Assembly: GCF_004087915.1 (NCBI RefSeq) | Contig: NZ_CP035108.1 | Span: 1,240,001 to 1,304,000, forward strand | Origin: Geovibrio thiophilus | GTDB taxonomy: Bacteria > Chrysiogenota > Deferribacteres > Deferribacterales > Geovibrionaceae | DNA length: 64,000 nucleotides | Direction: 5' to 3' | Part shown: one piece after another, positions 24,989 to 33,339 of the stretch | Numbering within the stretch: position 1 is the stretch's first letter | Layout of the letters: the number at the start of each line of letters is the position of its first letter | The notes under the pieces: model-generated | Database searches by the model: none | The model's input: only the letters and a program-made list of their open reading frames with translations | Told to the model about the DNA's origin: nothing | Made by a program: the position numbers and the translations under genes

Positions 24989-26529
24989 GACTTACTCTCA
25001 AGCTGATTACCAATATTGTGATTGTAACAGTAATATTTGTGGTGCTTTCCACAATGTTCCTCTGGCAGCGTCAGAAGGAGCTTATAATCGAACAGGCGCA
25101 TATTCAGGCAAAAACTCTGTTCGAGATGATAATCATCACCCGTCAGTGGGTGGCGGAGAACAGGAACGATGTGCGCCCCGTGCCTGCCGTTGTGACCAAA
25201 GAGCTTTCCAAATACGCGGGTGTTATGTCCCGTTTCAGGTTTCATATAACCAGCACAAGCCTTATCAACCCGGAGAATGCTCCGGATGAGTTTGAAAAAC
25301 GTGCCCTCACTGCTTTAAGCTCAGGGCAGAAGGAATATGATGAAACCATTGAAGAGGGTAAATCGAAAATATACAGATACATGGCTCCGCTTTACATCAA
25401 CGAAGCATGTCTTGAGTGCCACATCTATCAAGGCTACACCGTGGGCGATCTGCGCGGCGGCATATCCATTGCCGTTCCTCTGGATGAGATAGAAGCCTCC
25501 ATAGACCGCAACAACCGTTTTTTTTACATGGCAGGCATAGTGACATTTCTAGGGATAGTTATCACCATAAGTATTCTTGTCCGCAAGCTTGTGCTTAAGA
25601 AGCTGGATATACTTGCGGACGCCGCCTCTGCTTTCAAATCCGGCGATTATACAAAAAGCGTTGATATTGACACGGATGACGAAATAGAAGAACTCGCCGA
25701 AACCTTCAACCATATGCGGGAAAGCATTCTTCAGAACGAAGACAACCTCAAGCGCAGGCTTAAGGATGTGACGGGCAAGTACGTTATGCTTGTGAACGAG
25801 CTTGAGCATAAAAACGAGGAGCTTCGCTCCGTCAACTCTTTCAAAACAGAGATTCTGGATTCCATTTCACACGAGATCAGGACACCTCTCACAAAAATCC
25901 TTGCCTATAGCGAGCTTTTGCAGAAGCCTGAGCTTGAGAACGATCCGGAGCTCAGATATAAATCTGCGGAAACCATCAAGAAAAGCTCAAAGGCTCTCAA
26001 CAGGCTTTTTAACGAGATAATAACCCTCAGCAGGCTTGAGCATAAACAGCATGACTACCATTTTGCTCCGGTGAGGATAGCGTCCATGTTTGAGGAAACG
26101 CTTGCCTTCTTTGAGCAGGATATAAAGGAGAAAAAGCTTAAACTCAGTGCGGATATTCAGGAAGACCTTGTGGTGTGTGTGGATGCGGATGTGTTTAAGT
26201 ATCTGATAGATAACCTTCTCTCAAACGCAATCAAGTTCAACAGACAGGAAGGGGAGCTCAGTGTAAGGGCTTTCAGAAGGGATGAGGCGACATATTTCAC
26301 TGTGAGAGACACAGGCTGCGGAATTCCTGTTCATGAGATGGAGAATGTGAAAAAACGCTTCTACAGAGCCAGCAACGTCAAAAAGGATTACCCCGGAACA
26401 GGGCTGGGGCTTTCAATAGTTAACAGGGTGGTGCATGCCCACAAAGGCAGCATTGAGATCGAATCGGAGCTTGGAGTGTATACCGAGTTCAGGGTGATTC
26501 TGCCTGATTCCGCCTCACTCTGTGTGTGA
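24985..26529 (+). CDS. Sensor histidine kinase with a periplasmic CxxCH haem-type domain
   Basis: This is a 514-aa membrane kinase. TM1 is at about residues 7-26, and a periplasmic region to about 180 has the DUF3365/Tll0287-like pattern (YRYMAPLYINEACLECH). Cys142, Cys145 and His146 form a c-type haem-binding CxxCH motif. TM2 is at about 180-203, then HAMP, a coiled segment, HisKA with phospho-His (SISHEIRTPLTKILAYSELL), and HATPase_c with DNLLSNAIKFN and GTGLGLSIVNRVV. A covalently bound haem would let it read redox state, NO or O2 outside the membrane. It is translationally coupled to the response regulator. Confidence 0.9.
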   Translation: MRLTLKLITNIVIVTVIFVVLSTMFLWQRQKELIIEQAHIQAKTLFEMIIITRQWVAENRNDVRPVPAVVTKELSKYAGVMSRFRFHITSTSLINPENAPDEFEKRALTALSSGQKEYDETIEEGKSKIYRYMAPLYINEACLECHIYQGYTVGDLRGGISIAVPLDEIEASIDRNNRFFYMAGIVTFLGIVITISILVRKLVLKKLDILADAASAFKSGDYTKSVDIDTDDEIEELAETFNHMRESILQNEDNLKRRLKDVTGKYVMLVNELEHKNEELRSVNSFKTEILDSISHEIRTPLTKILAYSELLQKPELENDPELRYKSAETIKKSSKALNRLFNEIITLSRLEHKQHDYHFAPVRIASMFEETLAFFEQDIKEKKLKLSADIQEDLVVCVDADVFKYLIDNLLSNAIKFNRQEGELSVRAFRRDEATYFTVRDTGCGIPVHEMENVKKRFYRASNVKKDYPGTGLGLSIVNRVVHAHKGSIEIESELGVYTEFRVILPDSASLCV

Positions 26530-26599
26530 CACGGGACAATTTTGTGTTTTTTTGCATGGAATTTGAGAGCCTTCGCCCTTCTGTGAATCTCTTAAATGT

Positions 26600-27043
26600 T
26601 TATATATTTTTTGCTGAGTGTCCGTAGGGTGAGCTTTCGGTGTCCAGCATCATGTTCTCAAGCTCATACTTGGTCATCCAGCCGTTGTCAATATAGCTGG
26701 AGGCTGTTTGTGTAATATCGTACAGATATTCCATATAGTGCTCGCTTTCCTGAATCCTGTGACGCTCCACGATAAAAAAAGCATTTCCGCTTAAGGTTTG
26801 CGCTTCCCGCACAAAGCTTGCCTTTCCGTTCAGGCAGGCTGCTTCACGTCCGCATACGCAGTTCATGTAGTTTTTGCATTCGGTCTCAAATCCTCTGAAA
26901 ATGAAGTGGCATTTATGTTTCCCGCAGGAGAATTCGCCGAAAATCCGGTGGGCGGATTCGTTCATGTAGATAAGTGTTCCGTCAGCGTCAAATATTATAA
27001 CGGGGTAGGTGTGCCTGTTATACGAGCTGTAATCGACTTTCAT
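26600..27043 (-). CDS. Cys-rich single PAS-domain protein
   Basis: The 147-aa protein begins like a PAS domain (YPVIIFDADGTLIYMNESAH then RIFGE). In the middle it has six Cys in 31 residues (Cys40, 45, 56, 62, 64 and 70, with CGKHKCHF and CVCGREAAC), a possible metal or iron-sulfur site in the PAS core. There is no output domain, so it would act as a sensor module partnering another protein. A second short PAS protein with a Cys/His cluster lies at 44276. It stands alone, convergent with the upstream kinase gene. Confidence 0.65.
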   Translation of the reverse strand: MKVDYSSYNRHTYPVIIFDADGTLIYMNESAHRIFGEFSCGKHKCHFIFRGFETECKNYMNCVCGREAACLNGKASFVREAQTLSGNAFFIVERHRIQESEHYMEYLYDITQTASSYIDNGWMTKYELENMMLDTESSPYGHSAKNI

Positions 27044-27309
27044 ATCCGCCTCAATACTGTACTTAGTTGAAAATATATCACCATGAAATGAAAAAATCGT
27101 GAAAAGAATTGCGGTAATTGACAGACAAGTAATAGATGAATCTAATAATGCTTCATAAGCCTTTGGTAGTGAACTTTAACTACGAATGGTAAAAATATCG
27201 GAAATAATCATTTTTATGTTACAGGAAATATGGATATTTGAGAAGAAAGGTGAAAACGGAGTGCTGCGCAGGTTAAACTTATGCTTTAGAGCTAAAGAGT
27301 TATACAAAA

Positions 27310-27380
27310 AGGCGACGCCCGGAATCGAACCGGGGTGCAAGGCTTTGCAGGCCTCTGCCTAACCACTCGGCCACGTCGCC
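27310..27380 (-). tRNA. tRNA-Cys (GCA)
   Basis: Read on the minus strand the cloverleaf is complete: acceptor GGCGACG/CGTCGCC, D arm, anticodon loop CTGCAAA with anticodon GCA, and T arm GGTTCGATTCC. The discriminator base is U, as in most tRNA-Cys. CCA is not encoded. It is followed by a T-rich stretch. It lies 17 bases after tRNA-Gly on the same strand. Confidence 0.95.
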
Positions 27381-27397
27381 ATTTAGATAAAAAAAAG

Positions 27398-27470
27398 AGC
27401 GGGTGACCGGGCTCGAACCGGCGACCTCAACCTTGGCAAGGTTGCGCTCTACCAACTGAGCTACACCCGC
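27398..27470 (-). tRNA. tRNA-Gly (GCC)
   Basis: On the minus strand: acceptor GCGGGTG/CACCCGC, D arm AGCTCAGTTGGTAGAGC, anticodon stem AACCT/AGGTT around TGCCA with anticodon GCC, and T arm GGTTCGAGCC. CCA is not encoded. A textbook promoter lies immediately upstream, so tRNA-Gly and tRNA-Cys form one transcript. Confidence 0.95.
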
Positions 27471-27482
27471 AACGGGAAGATA

Positions 27483-27511
27483 TATATACCTTTGTGAGTT
27501 TGGTTTGTCAA
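27483..27511 (-). promoter_or_regulatory. Sigma-70 promoter of the tRNA-Gly/tRNA-Cys operon
   Basis: On the minus strand, TTGACA (27506-27511) and TATATA (27483-27488) are separated by exactly 17 bases. The predicted start is near 27476, six bases before the mature 5' end of tRNA-Gly. Confidence 0.9.
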
Positions 27512-27548
27512 TAAGTAGTTTTCATTTTTTTTTAAATTTTTTTGTAAG

Positions 27549-30131
27549 TTATATCAGGATCTTCCTGACTTTTGCAGTGTAGTCTTCAAGGCGGCTTATA
27601 TTGCGCATCACAGAGTTTTTATCCCCCAGTTTCGCACTCTCTTCTATGGCTCTGCCCAGCTCGGTGATGATCTCGAAGCCGTAGCTTGCCCCTGTGCCCT
27701 TGATGCTGTGGGCTATGAAGCCTGCTTTCTCGAAATCGTCTCTTTCCGCTGCTTTGCGCATTTCCGCCACTTCCTCAGCCTTACGGCTTATGTAGGCGGG
27801 CACAAGGTCAGCAAGATCCGGGTCTATGCTTATCCTGAGATCCTCTTCATCAGCGCTTTTGATAATATCAGGGAAAACGGAGTTAAAGAAGTCCTCCAAA
27901 TCCTTTTTCTTGAAAGGCTTGCTGAAATGACCGTCATAAAGCCCCTGCGGGAAGCCTGTCTCCCCGGGCAGGTTTGCTGAAAAGCTGAATAACGGTGTCT
28001 GCTCTCCGCGTTTTCTTTGGATTCGTCTTATTGCCTCCGCAGACTCGTCTCCGCTCATAACTGGCATGCGTCTGTCCATAAGAACCAGATGGAAACTGCC
28101 GTTTTTATATTTATCCAGCGCATCCTGCCCATCCTCGGCAAAGGTGATTTTGACGGGGATATTTTTGGTGTACATTTTTATGAGGTTTTTATTATCTTCC
28201 GAATCTTCGGCTATGAGAACCGACGGATTGGCAGTGCGTATTGAGAACTGCTTCTGCTCTGCCGTTTTTTCCTCATCCGCTGCTGCGAATATTACTGAAA
28301 AATAGAAGGAGCTGCCCTTGCCCGGTGTGCTGACGGCGTATATTTCTCCTCCCATCATTTTTACCAGCTTTCTGCATATGGCAAGTCCCAGACCGGAGCC
28401 GCCGTATTTTCTGGACATGGATTGATCCGCCTGAGTGAATTCATCGAATATTTTTTCAATATTCTCTTTGCTTATACCCATTCCGGTGTCTGTAACCTCG
28501 ACATTCAGAATCAGGCTGCCGTTTTCTTTCCGTGCGTCCGCCTTTATTGTTATGCTGCCCGTATGAGTGAATTTTATGGCGTTTCCTATGAGATTTGAGA
28601 GAATCTGCCGGAGCCTGTGGCGGTCGCCCTTCACGTGCTCCGGTACGCTTTCATCCAGAAACATGTACAGGTTCAGACCCTTTTCCGATGCGGCATATGA
28701 GAAAAAATCAGTTGTTACGCCAAACACTTCCCGCAGGCTGAAGTTTTCGCTTTCCAGTTCCATTTTTCCCGTATCAAGCTTGGAGAGATCCAGAAGATCA
28801 TTCAGTATCCCCATAAGGTTTTCCGCGGCTCCGGCTATGCTTTGCAGCTTGCTCAGCCTTCCTTTGTCCGTTTCATCGGTTTTGAGTATGTCGACCATGC
28901 CGATTACAACATTCATCGGCGTGCGTATTTCATGGCTCATCACCGCCATGAAAGCTGTTTTTGCCTTGCTTGCCTCTTCCGCTGCCTGTTTTGCGCTTAT
29001 GAGCTCAAGCTCGTCCTTCTTTCTCTCGCTTATGTCCCTGATTACTCCGGTGAAGAATACTTCACCGTCTATCATGGAAGCGCTTACCGCCATCTCAATT
29101 GGGAAGAGAGTACCGTCGGCGTGCACACCCTCTATGTCTCTTATTATGCCTATGACCGATGACCGTTTGTCGAAATCAAAGGAATCAAGCTTTTGCTGGT
29201 GTCCCAGCGCCGCCTGATGAGGCATGAGAATATTGATGCTTTTGCCCAGAAGCTCTTCTTCCGTGTATCCGAACATTTTTTCTGCGGCAGGGTTAAATAC
29301 GGTAATACTTCCGTCCTGTTTGATAATAACTATCGCATCAACAACGGTTTCCAGAATTCCCCTAATCTTGGCGCTCTCTTCCTCAGCCAGTTTTTTGGCT
29401 TTTTCCAGATCATCCAGAAGAACTGTCAGCTCTGTGTGGCTGCTCTGCACCGAGAGCGACATGGCGTTGAATGTTTCGGAAACGGCGGCGAGTTCGTCAC
29501 TGCCGTCTGCGGTTACGGTGACCCCAAGCTCTCCGGCGGTTATGCGGGCGGATGCTTCGGCTATTCGGTATATCTGTCTGGTGAGGATGTGAGCGAGAAT
29601 ATATGAAAAAATCAGCGTGGTGAAGACCTGTATGGCGGCGAGGATAAACATTTCTTTCAGCGTTTCGGATATGAAGCTGGTGTATGTTCCGGTGGCGATG
29701 CCGATTTCAACTCTGCCTATGTAGTATTCTCCGCTGTAGAGATCGGCCGATTTGTCGAAAGAGCCGTCATCAGCGCCGCCGACTTTTGTATCGTCCGTAA
29801 AAGGTGCGGAGATGAACTCCTCTTTTCCGTTCTGCGCTATGGTGGAGCCGATTTCATTCTTCACACGGGCGTAAGCTATCTCTTCATGGCTTGAGAGGCT
29901 TTTGGTGAGGCTGTCCAGCAGGGCGTAATCATTAACGAGTATAGCCTCCTGTGCTGAGGCGCCCAGAAGGTTTACAGCCGTTTCCGCCCGCAGAAGAATT
30001 TCCCTCTCTCCGTAGGCTTTAAGAAACCCGATGCTGACAGAAAGAGCCGCAGCGGTGGTAAGAAGCTGGATAAGGACGGCTCCGAGAGCTATTTTCAGTT
30101 TGAAGGACATGTTCAGTCTGCCGAAAATCAT
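27549..30131 (-). CDS. Hybrid sensor histidine kinase (PAS, receiver, HPt)
   Basis: This 860-aa membrane kinase has TM1 (about 12-34), a periplasmic sensor region, TM2 (about 160-182) and HAMP. A PAS domain (SITVFNPAAEKMFGYTEEEL) is followed by HisKA (AVMSHEIRTPMNVVIGMVDI), HATPase_c (LSNLIGNAIKFT, GGSGLGLAICRKLV), a receiver with AEDSEDN and LVLMDRRMPVMSG, and a C-terminal HPt with FIAHSIKGTGAS. Phosphate can thus pass His-Asp-His within one chain and on to an unknown regulator. Its start overlaps the stop of the binding-protein gene by four bases. Confidence 0.95.
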   Translation of the reverse strand: MIFGRLNMSFKLKIALGAVLIQLLTTAAALSVSIGFLKAYGEREILLRAETAVNLLGASAQEAILVNDYALLDSLTKSLSSHEEIAYARVKNEIGSTIAQNGKEEFISAPFTDDTKVGGADDGSFDKSADLYSGEYYIGRVEIGIATGTYTSFISETLKEMFILAAIQVFTTLIFSYILAHILTRQIYRIAEASARITAGELGVTVTADGSDELAAVSETFNAMSLSVQSSHTELTVLLDDLEKAKKLAEEESAKIRGILETVVDAIVIIKQDGSITVFNPAAEKMFGYTEEELLGKSINILMPHQAALGHQQKLDSFDFDKRSSVIGIIRDIEGVHADGTLFPIEMAVSASMIDGEVFFTGVIRDISERKKDELELISAKQAAEEASKAKTAFMAVMSHEIRTPMNVVIGMVDILKTDETDKGRLSKLQSIAGAAENLMGILNDLLDLSKLDTGKMELESENFSLREVFGVTTDFFSYAASEKGLNLYMFLDESVPEHVKGDRHRLRQILSNLIGNAIKFTHTGSITIKADARKENGSLILNVEVTDTGMGISKENIEKIFDEFTQADQSMSRKYGGSGLGLAICRKLVKMMGGEIYAVSTPGKGSSFYFSVIFAAADEEKTAEQKQFSIRTANPSVLIAEDSEDNKNLIKMYTKNIPVKITFAEDGQDALDKYKNGSFHLVLMDRRMPVMSGDESAEAIRRIQRKRGEQTPLFSFSANLPGETGFPQGLYDGHFSKPFKKKDLEDFFNSVFPDIIKSADEEDLRISIDPDLADLVPAYISRKAEEVAEMRKAAERDDFEKAGFIAHSIKGTGASYGFEIITELGRAIEESAKLGDKNSVMRNISRLEDYTAKVRKILI

Positions 30132-30865
30132 TTATCCTCCGGAATTATAAATAACGAGATGCCTAGTTTTTTCATTGCTGCCTTAGTTTCGGAGTGCCTG
30201 TGCATATCCGTGAATATTTTTCTGAGATATTCCGCAGTCTCCTCCCCTATGCGTTCGGATACCCCTATTACATAGGATTCGTATTCATCAGTTACGAAAA
30301 CAGTCTTCAGACTTTCGTCATTCTCGTAAAATCCGCCGAGTACCGAACCCGCCGGATAGAGCTGTTTTTTTGTGCCTATCACCACAGAGGTTACAGAGTT
30401 GAGATAAACCGGTTTAAAGCTGATGCCGTGGTCTGAAAGGATTTTCTGCATAACCACTGAGGAAGCGTGCTCGTCCGGCGAGGCGAAGGCTATATGCTTG
30501 TTATCTAAGTCTTTCAGCGAATTGATGCCGCTGTTAACGTGTGTTATCACTGCTCCGGACAGGTTTTTTTCAAAAGGAACGGCAATTGCCCTGTAGCGTT
30601 TCCTGACTTTTTCATACTGACTGGCTGTCATGAAGGCTATATCGTATTTAGCTGAAAACAGACCGGACTCAAAATCCTGCGTTGAGCGTTCGGTTCTGAT
30701 AATGATTCCCGTATCGGCATTTTCAGCATAAACGGCGAACGAACCCCATATTTCAAGGGTTTCCGATGCGGAGTAGAGCGGAACTATACCGAAAACAATA
30801 CTTGTTTTATCGGCAAAGGCTGTGCTACAAATAAAAAGCGAAAGCATAATTATTAAATATTTCAT
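30128..30865 (-). CDS. PhnD/SsuA-type periplasmic binding protein
   Basis: This 245-aa protein has a cleavable signal peptide (KYLIIMLSLFICSTAFA). It has the type 2 periplasmic-binding pattern of PhnD-like proteins: SIVFGIVPLYSASETLEIWG, a YDIAFMTASQYEKV binding loop, and NSLKDLDNKHIAFASPDEHA. No ABC permease or ATPase is adjacent. Instead the gene is translationally coupled to the hybrid kinase, so it most likely delivers a ligand signal to the kinase's periplasmic domain. The ligand may be a phosphorus oxyanion or another small anion. Confidence 0.85.
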   Translation of the reverse strand: MKYLIIMLSLFICSTAFADKTSIVFGIVPLYSASETLEIWGSFAVYAENADTGIIIRTERSTQDFESGLFSAKYDIAFMTASQYEKVRKRYRAIAVPFEKNLSGAVITHVNSGINSLKDLDNKHIAFASPDEHASSVVMQKILSDHGISFKPVYLNSVTSVVIGTKKQLYPAGSVLGGFYENDESLKTVFVTDEYESYVIGVSERIGEETAEYLRKIFTDMHRHSETKAAMKKLGISLFIIPEDK

Positions 30866-30969
30866 AGACTGCCTGAAAATATATTTTCTGCCGTATTATA
30901 CATTGTGTAATGATTTATTGTAAACGCGGCACTCAGTTTTTTATCCGCAGGCAATAAAGGAGCTGCTCA

Positions 30970-32937
30970 GTGGGAATACCGTTACTGTCTGATATTACAA
31001 TTATATTTCTTTTTGCTGCACTTGCGCTTTTTATTGCCGGAAAGCTGAAAATACCCGAAATTATGGGCTACCTGATTACCGGCGTTCTCGTGGGACCCAA
31101 CGGCTTTAAGCTTATCCACGGAGTGGAGCAGGTGGATATGATGGCGCAGATAGGCGTTGTTCTCCTTCTGTTTACTATAGGCATAGAATTTTCCCTTGCC
31201 ACGCTTATCTCTCTGAAGCGTCCTGCCATTTTCGGCGGCGGGCTTCAGGTCACAGGTACAATCATTGTTTTTGCGGTAATAGCCTATCTAGGCGGATACA
31301 GCATGAACAGCGCGGTTTTCGTAGGCATGATGGCGGCTGTATCGGGTACTGCTATCATGCTTAAGGTATTTGCCGCAAGGGGTGAGGTGGACTCTCTCTA
31401 CGGAAGGATAGCCCTTGCCGTCTCAATATTTCAGGACATTGCTGTAATCCCCATGATGTTTATGGTTCCCGTGCTTGCGGGGCAGGGCGGCGGAATCGGA
31501 GAAGTTGGGCTTCTGCTCGGCAAGGCTGTTCTTATAGTCGTCTTTGTATTCTTCGGCGCCAGAACAATCGTGCCTAAAATTCTCTACCATGTGGCATCCA
31601 CCAGAAACAGGGAACTTTTCATGATCACCATAGTTCTCCTCTGCCTCGGTGTTGCGTGGTTCACGTCCATGGCCGGTCTGTCGCTGGCTCTGGGAGCCTT
31701 CCTTGCGGGTATAGTGGTCAGCGAATCGGGTTACGGTCAGCAGGCGCTCGGTGATGTTGTTCCGTTTAAGGATGTCTTCACCGGATTTTTCTTTGTTTCC
31801 ATAGGCATGCTCCTTAACCCCGCCGTTGTTATGGCAAATCCCGTTGCGATAATCGTCAGTCTCCTGCTTCTGGTGCTGTTTAAGTTTGCGGTAACCGGAT
31901 TCGTGGTTAATATACTTGGCTATCCCATGAGGGTGGCTGTTCTTTCCGGTCTTTCCCTAGCTCAGGTAAGCGAGTTTTCGTTTATCCTAGGTGCTGCGGG
32001 TGCTGCTGCGGGGCTTATTGACGCCGACACATACTCGTTTCTCATAGCTGTAACTGTTATATCCATGGCGACCACGCCCTTTCTTATAGTTGCCGCTCCG
32101 AAGCTTGCGGACATTCTTTCTGTTCTGCCTCTGCCGACTAAGCTGAGGTTCGGTTATCTCCATGAGAAGAAGGAGGATGACAGCAAAGAGCTTATTGACC
32201 ACATAATAATAGCGGGGTTCGGTCTCAACGGCAGAAATACAGCAAGAGCCGCCAAGGAGACAGGGATCGATTTTGTAGTTATCGAGATGAATCCTGAAAC
32301 TGTCAAAAAGGAGAGGGAACTGGGAACGCCGATATTTTACGGTGACGCTTCCCAGTCTGCGGTTCTGGAGCACGGAAGCCTCCGCAGCGCGAGGATAGTT
32401 GTTGTCACGCTGCCTGATCCGGTGGCGGTGCGTAAGGTGGTGGAAACCGCCAGACGGGAGAACCCCACGGTTTATATACTCGCCAGAACAAGATACATAA
32501 CCGAGATAAAGCCGCTGAAGGATCTCGGCGCGGATGAGATTATTGTCGAGGAATATGAAACAGCGATAGAAACCTTTTCCCGTGTGCTGAGAAAGTACCA
32601 GATTCCGGCAGAGGAGATAGAGAGAATCGCGTCAAGCATACGCTTTGAGGTTCACGGCGGCTCAAACGGCTCTGAATCCAGAGTGGCTTATAATGAGGGC
32701 GTCTGCCTCACCGGAATGAACATTAAGAATGTCACCGTTCCTGTGGGTTCGCCCGTTTCGGGGAAAACTCTCCGTGAGCTTGATCTCAGGTTCCGCTACA
32801 ATGTCTCCCTCCTTGCGGTGAGAAGAGGGCAGCAGGTAATGGCTAACCCGGGCAGCGGATTTCTTCTGGATGAGAGGGATGAGCTTGTTCTCATGGGGGA
32901 CGATGACGCTGTGCAGAATTTTATGAAGAGCCTATGA
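30970..32937 (+). CDS. CPA2-family cation:proton antiporter with RCK (TrkA-N/TrkA-C) domains
   Basis: This 655-aa protein starts at GTG after an AAAGGAG site. The first ~385 residues form 12-13 membrane helices of the Kef/NapA type (GYLITGVLVGPNGFKLI, ASVAGTAIM-like SGTAIMLKVFA). A Rossmann RCK domain follows (IIAGFGLNGRNTARAAKETG, YGDASQSAVLEHG), and then a TrkA-C domain. It would exchange K+ or Na+ for H+ under control of a nucleotide bound by RCK. It resembles KefB/YbaL-type proteins, but regulation by glutathione cannot be assumed. The next gene overlaps its stop. Confidence 0.9.
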   Translation: MGIPLLSDITIIFLFAALALFIAGKLKIPEIMGYLITGVLVGPNGFKLIHGVEQVDMMAQIGVVLLLFTIGIEFSLATLISLKRPAIFGGGLQVTGTIIVFAVIAYLGGYSMNSAVFVGMMAAVSGTAIMLKVFAARGEVDSLYGRIALAVSIFQDIAVIPMMFMVPVLAGQGGGIGEVGLLLGKAVLIVVFVFFGARTIVPKILYHVASTRNRELFMITIVLLCLGVAWFTSMAGLSLALGAFLAGIVVSESGYGQQALGDVVPFKDVFTGFFFVSIGMLLNPAVVMANPVAIIVSLLLLVLFKFAVTGFVVNILGYPMRVAVLSGLSLAQVSEFSFILGAAGAAAGLIDADTYSFLIAVTVISMATTPFLIVAAPKLADILSVLPLPTKLRFGYLHEKKEDDSKELIDHIIIAGFGLNGRNTARAAKETGIDFVVIEMNPETVKKERELGTPIFYGDASQSAVLEHGSLRSARIVVVTLPDPVAVRKVVETARRENPTVYILARTRYITEIKPLKDLGADEIIVEEYETAIETFSRVLRKYQIPAEEIERIASSIRFEVHGGSNGSESRVAYNEGVCLTGMNIKNVTVPVGSPVSGKTLRELDLRFRYNVSLLAVRRGQQVMANPGSGFLLDERDELVLMGDDDAVQNFMKSL

Positions 32938-33203
32938 TGAATGTTGATAACATACTTATATTTCTCAGCGGATTCATGATAGGCGGTTTTATATGCACCC
33001 GTGCGGAGGCGTTTTTGATCGAAAGGCGCTTCCCCGGAGAACGGGAGGCGGAGGATGTTGCTCCGTATATGAAAAGACTCAGCTTCGGCGGAGTGTTCTT
33101 CTCCGTTCTGCTGGGTGTTGTGGCGTATAATCTGTTTCCTCATGTTTTCATCTACGGACTTTGCGGAGGGTATGCCCTGTTTGCCGCTAAAATCGGAATG
33201 TAG
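32934..33203 (+). CDS. Small membrane protein coupled to the antiporter, 89 aa
   Basis: The ATG at 32934 overlaps the antiporter stop by four bases. The protein has two or three hydrophobic segments (ILIFLSGFMIGGFICT, GVFFSVLLGVVAYNLFPH, and the tail GLCGGYALFAAKIGM) separated by a charged loop (ERRFPGEREAEDV). I do not recognise a family. Coupled translation suggests an accessory role to the antiporter. Confidence 0.55.
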   Translation: MMNVDNILIFLSGFMIGGFICTRAEAFLIERRFPGEREAEDVAPYMKRLSFGGVFFSVLLGVVAYNLFPHVFIYGLCGGYALFAAKIGM

Positions 33204-33339
33204 CCCTTTTTATCAAGTTTTCTTATATTTTTATCATGCTATCGGTTTTTAATCTCGGACGATGGTTTTATCTGGTAATATAAATTACGGGTTCAGCCCT
33301 TTTCTTTTTCAGCTTTCAGAACAAATTCGGGAGAAAACC

